This document shows, piece by piece, positions 33,054 to 42,053 of a stretch of DNA of 62,400 bases. The position numbers were made by a program, and so were the translations under genes. Each line of letters begins with the position of its first letter. Within the stretch, counting starts at the first letter, position 1. The notes under the pieces are model-generated. The model made no database searches. It was not told the origin of the DNA and saw only the letters and a list, made by a program, of their open reading frames with translations. The stretch is taken from the NCBI GenBank assembly GCA_032718475.1, contig JAUCBJ010003718.1, forward strand, positions 1-62,400, in the 5' to 3' direction. The DNA comes from Nemertoderma westbladi (taxonomy: Eukaryota; Xenacoelomorpha; Nemertodermatida; Nemertodermatidae).

Positions 33054-33908
33054 TTAATTTATTCGTTTAAAGTGTAATGTAATAGATATTGTCCCGTATT
33101 CAAAATTCAAATCTTTTCCTTCTTTGTCTGTTATTTCAATATGAATGTATGTTATCTTATATGATTTTTTTACAGAGATATAATGAATTGTATCCTTGAC
33201 AAATTCTTTATTTATTACGCTACCATATTTCACGTCATCAGGTATCGCAACACGACGAAGTAAAGCTAAACCAAAGTCATTAATATATTGATTTTCAATT
33301 ATATTAGTAGTCACGTACATGTTCGACTTAGGTTCTGGAATAGAATTGGGTGGTTGAGGGCATAAAAATACCATCTGGTAAGCTTTTTCTCCATTTCCGA
33401 TAACCTTTATTAAATAACCCTTTATATTATTTTTCGTCTTCAAAATAATTTTAAAATTTGGATTTAAATTCGCACCGAGATTATTTTCAGTAATTCCAAA
33501 ATAATAGGCTAATTGTTGACCTATAAATAACTCTCGCACAGTTTTCCCTAAAATAAATTGCAACCTATTTTGCTGAGTATTTTCAACTATTTGTAATTTA
33601 TCTTTCAACGCCCCCGTGTTAAAATAATCTATAATGTCATTGATACTGTAGAACAAACCGGATGGAAGTGTATCCTCAAAATTTTTTTTCCCTTTTTTTA
33701 ATAAAATAACATTCTCTACATTTTTATACATGGACGGCAATGTTGCTAAGTAAAATATACTTTTTATATCTACCACCCAGTTTTCATTTGGGTTTATAGG
33801 TAAGGCACCATGGAAATTGATCTGATAATTACTAGCGCTATTGCGGGAAAAATCAACTGGACAGGAGTTACTTGGTAGTGTTACGTAGAATTCATCCATC
33901 GCTGCCAC
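33054..33908 (-). CDS. Polinton penton-like minor capsid protein B
   Basis: 284 residues. The start YVTLPSNSCPVDFSRNSASN and then NWVVDIKSIFYL follow the pattern seen in Polinton minor capsid (single jelly-roll) proteins: short strand, Asn/Ser-rich loop, then a hydrophobic 'weVgL' strand. The second half has VNNI/ENQYINDFG and a LLRRV segment parallel to protein A next door (APLLRTCP). The two genes overlap by 17 nt and look like an ancient duplication. Confidence 0.65.
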   Translation of the reverse strand: MAAMDEFYVTLPSNSCPVDFSRNSASNYQINFHGALPINPNENWVVDIKSIFYLATLPSMYKNVENVILLKKGKKNFEDTLPSGLFYSINDIIDYFNTGALKDKLQIVENTQQNRLQFILGKTVRELFIGQQLAYYFGITENNLGANLNPNFKIILKTKNNIKGYLIKVIGNGEKAYQMVFLCPQPPNSIPEPKSNMYVTTNIIENQYINDFGLALLRRVAIPDDVKYGSVINKEFVKDTIHYISVKKSYKITYIHIEITDKEGKDLNFEYGTISITLHFKRIN

Positions 33909-34764
33909 CCTGTATTAACTTAAGTGTTATAACAGTGCGACCTCCGCTAAAATTAATTAATTCGCCTTGTCCGTCACGTAAAGTAATTAAGATTGTTTTT
34001 AGTTTTTTATTCAACAATGGGTAATAGCAAATGCTCTCGTATTCGTGATTAATATATTTTCGATTTAATTGCGTTAAAGGGCAGGTTCTTAAGAGCGGAG
34101 CTAAAGCGTCACCAACAAATGAGCTCTTAATAATATCTGTATATATAAAGATAGTGTCTTTATTACGTGTTATATTCGTGGGAGCTGGAAAATCTAAAAT
34201 GCCAATTTCCGAAATTTTTGGTCCGCTATAATTTAAAATTAATATCGGCTGTTCTATATTGCTTAATTCATCTACTGTAGTGGTACTGTATATATCCCAA
34301 TTCGGAATATCCGGATGATTCTGATCCAATAACGGTTTTAAGCCTAGAATTTGTATTAAATCACCACGTAGACTTAATTGTATTTTTTTCAACTTTTTAG
34401 GAAATTTAAATTTAATTCTAGAATTATTTGTATTAAAAATGAATTCGAAATCTCTATATTTCGCTTCAGAATTAAACAGTTTATTTATATCATCAATAAT
34501 CACTTGAATAGAGCTATGCATACCAGGAAATAAACTATATAATTTGGCATCTTTTGCATCTACCCCGATTGACAGCGAGATTTGAGTTTGCAGTGTAATA
34601 TTACTGTATGTTGCTTGGTATTGTAGCTCGGCAAGCCCAATTTTAGCGTTTGGACCAATATATAATTCTTCGGCTAAATCAACAGTAAACTCACTAGGAT
34701 TATTATTGGGGTAAGTGTTTAATGAGCTATCTGAAAGTAGAGTAATATATGTATCTGTGGCCAT
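33892..34764 (-). CDS. Polinton penton-like minor capsid protein A
   Basis: 290 residues. YITLLSDSSLNTYPNNNPSE then AKIGLAELQYQATYSNI is the characteristic N-terminal pattern of Polinton penton proteins (Ser/Asn loop, then Gly-Leu-xx-Ile/Leu strand). The C-terminus ends LKLIQGGSDG, where IQGG-S fits the adenain cleavage rule (M/I/L)xGG-x, suggesting C-terminal trimming. First gene of the capsid block; the start overlaps no other gene, with a 240-bp gap before the integrase gene. Confidence 0.7.
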   Translation of the reverse strand: MATDTYITLLSDSSLNTYPNNNPSEFTVDLAEELYIGPNAKIGLAELQYQATYSNITLQTQISLSIGVDAKDAKLYSLFPGMHSSIQVIIDDINKLFNSEAKYRDFEFIFNTNNSRIKFKFPKKLKKIQLSLRGDLIQILGLKPLLDQNHPDIPNWDIYSTTTVDELSNIEQPILILNYSGPKISEIGILDFPAPTNITRNKDTIFIYTDIIKSSFVGDALAPLLRTCPLTQLNRKYINHEYESICYYPLLNKKLKTILITLRDGQGELINFSGGRTVITLKLIQGGSDG

Positions 34765-35005
34765 TATTATTATTATTTAAGCTCTCTCTACTTGACTCCA
34801 TTGTACATACAGTATAATGTTAAATTATAGACATCTGTGACCACGTTCATTGTCGCATCTTCTACAGTATATGCGAGGGATCAATATTTTACTGACTTTA
34901 TTTAAAGCGGATGAACTATAGATATAGTAATATAATTCGAGTTAATATTGATTAATTACGGTCATATGCGACCAAAATGAATTAATATACAGTATAAACC
35001 TAAGC

Positions 35006-36109
35006 TTATTGAATATGAGGTACCCACGACTGTTTCTTGGATCCGATGAATCGGACTAAATATTCTTTCTTCCCATTGCGTACACGTTCTTTAAGTTTGC
35101 CAATATTTTTGTCAATTGGTAGATAAATATTACTATTCGGGTGGACCTTTTGGAGTTCGTGAGAATAAAATGAGCCATTTATTATAGCTCCAGCGCTGTC
35201 CTTAATATCGAACATTACCGCTGGTACTCTATCCAACCTGACACGATGAATAATAAATAATTCACGTGTCCATTGTTCTCGATAGCCTTTAGCAAAAGCA
35301 GTACGAGCGATAGATAATCTTACTATATCTCCAACTTTAAATTTTATTTTCTTGTGATTAATCTGTCTATATTTCCCATATAATCTATTCATTAATTCAG
35401 TTTCATTAAATTTATTAACTTCAATGGGAGTCATTTGTATTGTCCTATGATATGACCTATTATAAGCATAAATGAGCTTCGGTAAAATTTTTATCCAAAC
35501 ATTATTTCCTCGTTGCGTGAAAATTTTGAACATCTTTGTTTTTAATGTTCTATTGAATCTCTCGACAATAGCCGCCTTATTCACAGAATATATTACGTAA
35601 TACTGTATACCTAACGTATCTAAATATTTTCTTACAGATTTATTTAGAAACTCAGACCCTTGATCAGTCGCGATTCTGTTTGGTTTTCCTTTCTGGAATA
35701 TTTTTTGCAATATACTAATAATTTCAATACCCTTTTTTGTTTTCATAGCATAGGCAAAAGCAAGCCTGCTAAAGGCATCAATACATGTTAATATATAGTT
35801 ATAATTATTATTTTGCGATTTATATTGCTGCATATCTACCAGATCTATCATATATATATCTTTTAACCCTCCCGTAAATATTTTAGATGTTGGATAATGA
35901 TGTCTACGTGGAGCGTGAAGGGTGTATGTCTTTTGCCCGCTCAACCATTTCTGGGCTTGTGCTGGTTTGATGTTTGCAGCTTTTGCTAATTTTGCAACAC
36001 TTGCAAAACCCGCGAGGGATGACGGATCTAAATAAATTCTTAACAGTTTTTTGTCTAAGCTTCGGCTTAAAATCGGTTTCATCTTGCGTGGCATCTTTTC
36101 GACAACCAC
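35006..36109 (-). CDS. Polinton integrase (rve/DDE) with C-terminal chromodomain-like segment
   Basis: 367 residues. The catalytic triad is visible as Asp89 (or Asp92) in YMIDLVDM, Asp149 in ATDQGSEF and Glu183 in VERFNRTLK. An N-terminal helix-turn region ends in QAQKWLSGQKTYTLHAP, typical for Polinton integrases. The C-terminus YLVRFIGSKKQSWVPHI resembles a chromodomain strand-helix core, which may bias insertion toward certain chromatin. The enzyme inserts element ends and makes the 6-bp TSD. Intact frame; an upstream ATG in this frame is not needed. Confidence 0.92.
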   Translation of the reverse strand: MVVEKMPRKMKPILSRSLDKKLLRIYLDPSSLAGFASVAKLAKAANIKPAQAQKWLSGQKTYTLHAPRRHHYPTSKIFTGGLKDIYMIDLVDMQQYKSQNNNYNYILTCIDAFSRLAFAYAMKTKKGIEIISILQKIFQKGKPNRIATDQGSEFLNKSVRKYLDTLGIQYYVIYSVNKAAIVERFNRTLKTKMFKIFTQRGNNVWIKILPKLIYAYNRSYHRTIQMTPIEVNKFNETELMNRLYGKYRQINHKKIKFKVGDIVRLSIARTAFAKGYREQWTRELFIIHRVRLDRVPAVMFDIKDSAGAIINGSFYSHELQKVHPNSNIYLPIDKNIGKLKERVRNGKKEYLVRFIGSKKQSWVPHIQ

Positions 36110-36145
36110 AAGTAATATGTATATTCAAATCTCTTATAAAGGGCA

Positions 36146-36316
36146 TCACCGTAAGAACAACTGAAATTTTTTAATTATTTTCTTTGAAGTTGATGTTTTG
36201 AAGGGTTTTCTTTTTGTAGTATTTACTCTAGGTATATCTTGAGGTTTTAAATCAGTAGCTAACGGTTTACTCGATACTAAATATAATTTTCTAAATGTTA
36301 CTCCTGTTTTAACCAT
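36146..36316 (-). CDS. Small basic Polinton peptide (56 aa)
   Basis: ATG at 36316 lies 3 nt beyond the stop of the upstream hydrophobic-protein gene, and the frame ends at TGA 36146. The product begins MVKTGVTFRKLYLVSSKPLA and has a Lys/Arg-rich second half (TKRKPFKT, then SKKIIKKF). Size and charge are like core peptides of adenovirus-type particles. No family recognised; support is compact spacing and composition. Confidence 0.45.
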   Translation of the reverse strand: MVKTGVTFRKLYLVSSKPLATDLKPQDIPRVNTTKRKPFKTSTSKKIIKKFQLFLR

Positions 36317-36318
36317 TA

Positions 36319-36702
36319 TTACCGTCCGCGGTTAATTTTTTTCGCAATAGCTGCTCCAGCAGCGGCGGCACCGGCACTCGCGGCGAGTTTCGCACCAATG
36401 CCGAGTAAGGGTATTAGAAACGGTAGTATACCTCCAGATTGATTGCTTAACTTTTTTCTGTAACTTGATATATTTTTTGTTTTACGATTGAATGATTTCA
36501 ATACCTTCTTATAGCGGCGAATATTTCTAAATGAATGAGGGGTCAATTGTACATTACCTTTTAGAACATTTAATGCAGTATTTACAATGAGCCGTATTAA
36601 TTCGTTACTCGCGGTATGGTTAATAAAATAAGTTCTTTGTTGAGGGGTAGCGCTGCGTAGAAATTCCAGTTCGTTACGATATTTCTGCACAAGTCTATTC
36701 AT
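36319..36702 (-). CDS. Hydrophobic-tailed virion-like Polinton protein
   Basis: 127 residues. A basic helical N-terminal half is followed by SNQSGG and a long apolar stretch (ILPFLIPLLGIGAKLAASAG, then AAAAGAAIAKKI). QSGG-I is a candidate adenain site that would release the membrane-active tail. Similar small proteins accompany the ATPase in other Polintons. Likely a minor virion or membrane protein. Confidence 0.65.
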   Translation of the reverse strand: MNRLVQKYRNELEFLRSATPQQRTYFINHTASNELIRLIVNTALNVLKGNVQLTPHSFRNIRRYKKVLKSFNRKTKNISSYRKKLSNQSGGILPFLIPLLGIGAKLAASAGAAAAGAAIAKKINRGR

Positions 36703-36739
36703 TGTTGCAACATTATTGAAAATTGTTACAAAATATTAA

Positions 36740-37420
36740 TTATTTATCATTATTATTATTATTATTTTCGCTACGTTTATAGTCAATGTAATTTTTAATG
36801 TAACAATTATGATTACGAAATATATCCGATCTAAATCTTAAATGTTCGGGTGTTTCCTGTCGTAAATCAATTAAGAAATGCGAAAATGGTTCAATTGTCG
36901 CATCTTGATAGGAATCAACTAAAAATTTGGTCTGCCCTGGTAACATCTGCTTCGCGAAATTTAAAACCGATAAACTGTCTCGCGGATTTTTTATTAATAC
37001 TAAAGTATGGCTATTAATTGATCTTGTGCGATTATGCTTCCCACCGTAAAACATGTTTTGCGTTATAAAACAAATAAATATATTGGAATGATGAGCTACC
37101 TTAGTAAACAATACAGTTAAAGCTGTACTGGACTCAGTTTCTGTTAATAAATCATCTATAATTAATAAATCTCGACTATTCACTAAACTATCTATATTTT
37201 CAGGCAAACCTTTGTAAAGGTGAGTAATACCGGGAATAGTCGGGGGATTGCTCCCGTAACAATACAATACTCGCAAGGGGGCTTCGTTGAAACAACCATT
37301 CTTGTGTTTAATTAAATTACTGACAAACGTTGACTTTCCAGAACCAGATGGCCCAGAAATTATCATACCTGTTCCCATTTGAAAGTTTAAATTATATGGA
37401 CCTGAATTAAAGTCAGCCAT
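36740..37420 (-). CDS. FtsK/HerA-type genome packaging ATPase of Polinton
   Basis: 226 residues. Walker A GPSGSGKS at 23-30, Walker B LLIIDDL near 84-90, and a FICFITQNMFYGG sensor-like strand are all present, matching the A32-like packaging ATPases. Predicted to pump element DNA into capsids. A low-complexity Asn tail (ENNNNNNDK) closes the protein. Intact; 37 nt separate it from the hydrophobic-protein gene. Confidence 0.9.
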   Translation of the reverse strand: MADFNSGPYNLNFQMGTGMIISGPSGSGKSTFVSNLIKHKNGCFNEAPLRVLYCYGSNPPTIPGITHLYKGLPENIDSLVNSRDLLIIDDLLTETESSTALTVLFTKVAHHSNIFICFITQNMFYGGKHNRTRSINSHTLVLIKNPRDSLSVLNFAKQMLPGQTKFLVDSYQDATIEPFSHFLIDLRQETPEHLRFRSDIFRNHNCYIKNYIDYKRSENNNNNNDK

Positions 37421-37636
37421 TTATTATTATTATTAAGATATATCAACAATACAATATAATATAATATAAATATCAATATCAATAAACCATCACCATTACT
37501 ATGTATATAACAATAATTGAGGCAACTACAATATTAGAGTACTGTATATTTAATTAACATATGACACAACTACAGTATGTGACGCTCGCTGCAACAAAAG
37601 GTGCTATTTCCAATTATAGTATAGACTGACGTAATT
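37421..37636. other. Intergenic spacer, ATPase to RING gene
   Basis: About 215 bp, AT-rich. Contains an atatcaatatcaata direct repeat near 37466-37484 and is also present in copy 2 from 62221 onward. Probably holds the ATPase promoter. Confidence 0.4.
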
Positions 37637-38089
37637 TCAAGCATGGTGAGCATCTTTATACGCGAAATAATGATAGGTAACATCGGCGGTTTGGAAATCA
37701 CTTCCCGAGAATTTCGCACTAATGATTTTTTTATGTTCGCTGCTAAAAAAATAAGGAATATAGTAGCGACACCGTCGTACTACATTTCTATAAAAAATAT
37801 TCTCCAATATTGTAAATAAATCTCCCGGATCATTACTTTCCGCAGAAATATAAGTTATATTTCGAAGCTCTTTCCAATAATAGGGTTGATAACTTGCCAA
37901 CTTTATATTAAACTTAGATATGGGTGCGCGACAAATAAGACAAATTTTAGAACAATAATTATTCATTTCGGAATATTGTACAATACATTGTACGCAAGTT
38001 GCATGTTTATTTTCACATTTATAATAATCTCGATGTTGTTGCAATAACTTAGAATAGCAAACTGGACATTTTTCATTTAAAATATCCAT
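37637..38089 (-). CDS. RING-finger protein of Polinton copy 1
   Basis: 150 residues. N-terminal C3HC4-like RING: Cys8, Cys11, Cys25, His29, Cys32, Cys35, Cys50, Cys53, with an extra Cys46. The C-terminal half is unknown. RING proteins commonly act as E3 ubiquitin ligases, so this could modify host factors. Compared with the copy at 61768-62220 only a handful of residues differ; here the second CxxC reads CLIC where copy 2 has the usual CPIC. Two intact copies suggest the gene is under selection within the family. Confidence 0.8.
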   Translation of the reverse strand: MDILNEKCPVCYSKLLQQHRDYYKCENKHATCVQCIVQYSEMNNYCSKICLICRAPISKFNIKLASYQPYYWKELRNITYISAESNDPGDLFTILENIFYRNVVRRCRYYIPYFFSSEHKKIISAKFSGSDFQTADVTYHYFAYKDAHHA

Positions 38090-38297
38090 TTTTCCAAATT
38101 TTAAAGTAAATTGAAAATAATTACCTCAATACACAACAACAACAACAAACAAATCTGTTATACTGTATATACAATTACTACTACAATTTTCGATTATTTA
38201 AAAACATCAAAATTTTATAAATAATCATAAAATATTTATAATATAGCGGGAAAAGTCAAGAATCAATGATATTATCAACATATTCAACATTATCTGT

Positions 38298-38699
38298 TTA
38301 TTCTTCAGTTTCGACAAAGGATTCTTTTGAAATCATTACAATAAAGAAAGACATAATTTCATAGGGATTATGGCGATTTAGCCGTATTTCAAACTTTTCA
38401 CCAGCTTCGTTGTATTGTGTAATAACAATTAACCCCTCTATCATGGATAATAGTAAGATGTTGCTTAATTTTCCCTCATGCTCAACTTTCAGGTTGTAAT
38501 CTAAGAGATGAATACTATTATCAGAAGCATCAATATCAATTGAGCTTAAAACTTTCCTGGCTTTTTCAGAAAACTCAATTTTATATTTATCATCTCCCCG
38601 ACGGTAAATTGTATAATCAATAACAATATAGGCTTCCCCATCTTCTGCAAAAAATGAATGCCTTACTATTGGCATAACCATATCGGAATCAGAAGACAT
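38298..38699 (-). CDS. Unknown acidic Polinton protein, copy 1 (C-terminally shortened)
   Basis: 133 residues, no recognised domain. Beta-strand-like segments (AYIVIDYTIYRRG, then LLLSMIEGLIVITQYNE) with an acidic start MSSDSDMVMP. Copy 2 at 61156 is 148 residues. Here a TAA stop replaces a sense codon, removing the acidic DNVEYVDNIIDS-type tail, which is still readable just past the stop. First gene from the right TIR. Confidence 0.7.
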   Translation of the reverse strand: MSSDSDMVMPIVRHSFFAEDGEAYIVIDYTIYRRGDDKYKIEFSEKARKVLSSIDIDASDNSIHLLDYNLKVEHEGKLSNILLLSMIEGLIVITQYNEAGEKFEIRLNRHNPYEIMSFFIVMISKESFVETEE

Positions 38700-39278
38700 T
38701 ATTTAATTAATTTATTTTATTGTAAATCAAACAAACAAAGTAAAAACTTTTAAACTAAAACCATTACAAATGATTAATTGTGATTAAAGCAAGAGATTAT
38801 ATATATAAGATATTTTCAAAAATAATACAGGTCTTAAACTGAGAAATAGCCTAAATTCGGATTATTGATTGGTTGATTAGCCGGTAGGGAAATGCAGTTT
38901 AAACAAAAATTATTGCGTAATAATAATAATCACTAATGCTCGTATACACGTAGCTGGAACGTGGTGGAATTTCATGTATCATACTGGGTGGTTGATTTGG
39001 TGACAGCAGTCGTGGAGTTGGCAATCAATATAATATAATATATACATGATGCGTGTAGATGGTCACGTCATCACCATATACAGTATACAGTGGTGGTGGT
39101 AACGTGGCAGTGGTGGTAACGTGGCGAAAAGGTGAATAACCGTAGGGTTAGGCAAGCATCGCTGTTGATTGGTTGGTTGGTGAGTGGTTGGGTGGGTAAC
39201 AGCTGTGGATTGAGTAGCGATGGGTTGGGGGCTAGCCATGCATCGTGAGGTTAGGCTATGTGAAGATGAATATGCAAT
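38700..39278. other. Right non-coding arm of Polinton copy 1
   Basis: AT-rich promoter-proximal part, then ggtggtaacgtggc repeats (39091-39125) and ggttggtgagtggttgggtg. Nearly the same arm precedes the first gene of copy 2 (60589-61155). No gene. Confidence 0.5.
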
Positions 39279-39598
39279 GGTTGGTGAAAAATTGCGATTT
39301 GAAAAATAGTAGAATTTACCTGATGCTAAGTGTAGACACCCGAACACCTGTAAAATAAAGGTTGGTGATTGGATGCAGTACTAGCGTTGGGTGACTAATA
39401 ACGCCTCTAGCGGAATAAGCGGGAACTTGAGAAGTTACCATGGTTACGGATGAAATGCTGACATCTGATTGGTTGAAATAATAACGACCACAGCTAAAGG
39501 TTGAAATGGTGGCTTCTGATTGGATGCAGTACTAGAAATGGATGGTAATGATGGGCTACGGGTGAACATGATGCAGCGTCATAGCTTCTTATACTACT
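39279..39598 (-). repeat. Right TIR of Polinton copy 1
   Basis: Reverse complement of the left TIR with a few substitutions (for example gttcacccgtagccc versus ggtcacccgtagcc). Continues inward with sequence shared by copy 2 at 60589-61140. Confidence 0.9.
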
Positions 39599-41060
39599 TC
39601 TAACACTCCCTACTAACAGTACTACGTACCCTCTTACTAACTCCTCTAACGCTCCCTACTAACGGTACTACGTACCCTCTTACTAACTCCTCTAACTCTC
39701 TCTACTGACGGTACTATGTACCCTCTAACTCTTCTATACCTCTAACACTCCTAACTAACGGTACTACGTACCCTCTTACTAACTCCTCTAACACTCCCTA
39801 CTAACGGTACTACGTACCCTCTTACTAACTCCTCTAACTCTCTCTACTAACGGTACTATGTACCCTCTAACTCTTCTATACCTCTAACACTCCTAACTAA
39901 CGCTACTACGTACCCTCTTACTAACTCCTCTAACACTCCCTACTAACGGTACTACGTACCCTCTTACTAACTCCTCTAACTCTCTCTACTAACGGTACTA
40001 TGTACCCTCTAACTCTTCTATACCTCTAACACTCCTAACTAACGGTACTACGTACCCTCTTACTAACTCCTCTAACACTCCCTACTAACAGTACTACGTA
40101 CCCTCTTACTAACTCCTCTAACTCTCTCTACTAACGGTACTATGTACCCTCTAATGCTTCTATACCTCTAACACTCCTAACTAACAGTACTACGTACCCT
40201 CTTACTAACTCCTCTAACACTCCCTACTAACGGTACTACGTACCCTCTTACTAACTCCTCTAACTCTCTCTACTAACGGTACTATGTACCCTCTAACTCT
40301 TCTATACCTCTAACACTCCTAACTAACGGTACTACGTACCCTCTTACTAACTCCTCTAACACTCCCTACTAACGGTACTACGTACCCTCTTACTAACTCC
40401 TCTAACTCTCTCTACTAACGGTACTATGTACCCTCTAACTCTTCTATACCTCTAACACTCCTAACTAACGGTACTACGTACCCTCTTACTAACTCCTCTA
40501 ACACTCCCTACTAACAGTACTACGTACCCTCTTACTAACTCCTCTAACTCTCTCTACTAACGGTACTATGTACCCTCTAATGCTTCTATACCTCTAACAC
40601 TCCTAACTAACAGTACTACGTACCCTCTTACTAACTCCTCTAACACTCCCTACTAACGGTACTACGTACCCTCTTACTAACTCCTCTAACTCTCTCTACT
40701 AACGGTACTATGTACCCTCTAACTCTTCTATACCTCTAACACTCCTAACTAACGGTACTACGTACCCTCTTACTAACTCCTCTAACACTCCCTACTAACG
40801 GTACTACGTACCCTCTTACTAACTCCTCTAACTCTCTCTACTAACGGTACTATGTACCCTCTAACTCTTCTATACCTCTAACACTCCTAACTAACGGTAC
40901 TACGTACCCTCTTACTAACTCCTCTAACACTCCCTACTAACAGTACTACGTACCCTCTTACTAACTCCTCTAACACTCCCTACTAACGGTACTACGTACC
41001 CTCTTACTAACTCCTCTAACTCTCTCTACTAACGGTACTATGTACCCTCTAACTCTTCTA
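39599..41060. repeat. 142-bp tandem array with 426-bp higher-order period
   Basis: About ten copies of a 142-bp unit, itself three related subunits of about 47 bp (each with taacggtactacgtaccctc or the tactatg variant). Diagnostic variants (taatgcttctatac at 40152 and 40578) recur every 426 bp, so three-unit blocks were amplified together. The Polinton is inserted in this array; about 100 bp of it remain left of 21692. Non-coding. Confidence 0.9.
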
Positions 41061-41285
41061 ACTTAACTAGCTTTCTACTTACTTTCTGACTTTCTACTTA
41101 TTTATTATTTAATTATTTTTATTATTAATTTTTATTAATTAAATAATTATTTTGCGTGGGAAGGGCGTTTCGCCCTCATTCCCACCCCCCTCAGTCCAAA
41201 ACATTGGACGACTAAAAACTCTCAGGTGCCCCTTCTTCCAGTAGGCACTCTCCCACTGCCCTCCTATACGTCCTCTAACTCTTCG

Positions 41286-42053
41286 CTACACTCTCTTCGA
41301 TACTACCTCTGCTGGCCTCCCCCTTTGTATGTGCGCTGGCATTAAAGGCCTCGACGACCCCCGCTCGTACCTCGGTATACACGACGTCTGCCCATGTAAT
41401 GCCCCCTCGCACTGTGTCAGTCCTGCGTGCGTATGCAACAGGCCTCCTTCTACTTTCCCGGCTCCTTTATGTTTGCTCATGGGCTTCTCTGCCCCTGGTC
41501 TAGTCCTTTCACATCCTCTCCCTTTCCAACACTCTCCGGATCTGTGTCCTTTTACCACACATCGATGACATAGTCCATTTGCGTCTGTGTAGGCTACACG
41601 ATCTCGTTTGGGCAACGCTTGCCAGTGCTTACAACTCCTGGTCTTATGGGTTCCGTCCCGATGTAATTGACATTCGAATCCTGGATTATAGCGTTTCCTG
41701 TATAGTCCTTCACGTATCGCGCGTAGGTTTATATGTACCGATTTAGTGTTTCGATTGCCTAGACTCGGCCTACTGGGTATATTGGGATTGTGTTTATTTT
41801 TGGTGTTATTTTCTTTCTGTCCCTGCCACGGTGTGGCCCTGCTACCAGCTAACTGTGGACTAGCAGTCCCCTGTATGGCCGCGTGTGGTAACGACTGTCC
41901 GCACGACCTGTTCTCGTCCAAGGGGTTCGATGTTCTTGCTCCTATTGGGGTATATTGTTGATATTGTGATGGGGGAATGTCACCCTGTCCCCCCCCCCCC
42001 CCCCCGGCCGGTATGTTTGGTACCGGGGTTGATGTTAATATATTGGGGCCCAT
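41286..42053 (-). CDS. Gag nucleocapsid part with zinc knuckles (LTR element)
   Basis: 255 residues. The C-terminal half has CQLHRDGTHKTRSC followed about 20 residues later by CHRCVVKGHRSGEC, a CX2CX4HX4C retroviral zinc knuckle. The paired arrangement with an intervening PKRDRV segment recalls BEL/Pao or Gypsy Gag. It binds RNA in related elements. Its start (42053) overlaps the previous ORF's end, so the ORFs are probably one Gag chain separated by a one-base shift. Seventeen C residues at 41989-42005 (poly-Gly) lie nearby, so homopolymer error is possible. Confidence 0.7.
   Translation of the reverse strand: MGPNILTSTPVPNIPAGGGGGGQGDIPPSQYQQYTPIGARTSNPLDENRSCGQSLPHAAIQGTASPQLAGSRATPWQGQKENNTKNKHNPNIPSRPSLGNRNTKSVHINLRAIREGLYRKRYNPGFECQLHRDGTHKTRSCKHWQALPKRDRVAYTDANGLCHRCVVKGHRSGECWKGRGCERTRPGAEKPMSKHKGAGKVEGGLLHTHAGLTQCEGALHGQTSCIPRYERGSSRPLMPAHIQRGRPAEVVSKRV

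Larger units (their letters stand above)
21692..39598. mobile_element. Complete Polinton/Maverick element, copy 1 (17.9 kb)
   Basis: TIRs of about 318-320 bp start agtagtata and end tatactact (the AG...CT termini typical of Polintons) and are flanked by tctaac on both sides (21686-21691, 39599-39604), matching the family's 6-bp TSD. Content is diagnostic: protein-primed polymerase B, adenain-like protease, packaging ATPase, rve integrase, and capsid proteins. Two convergent gene blocks (plus 22.6-28.8 kb, minus 38.7-30.1 kb) meet at a 1.3-kb non-coding stretch. Because the target is itself a tandem array rich in tctaac, the TSD alone would be weak, but its exact abutment to both TIR ends is convincing. 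Confidence 0.95.

Noticed and set aside
39063-39347. ORF starting MFGCLHLASGKFYYFSNR, found at three places (also 21941 and 60520)
   Set aside because: It lies in the Polinton TIRs and reads out differently at each end; conservation is explained by the TIR itself.
39599-41060. CRISPR-like array because of regular repeats
   Set aside because: No unique spacers; units are contiguous 142-bp monomers, and the context is a eukaryotic retrotransposon.
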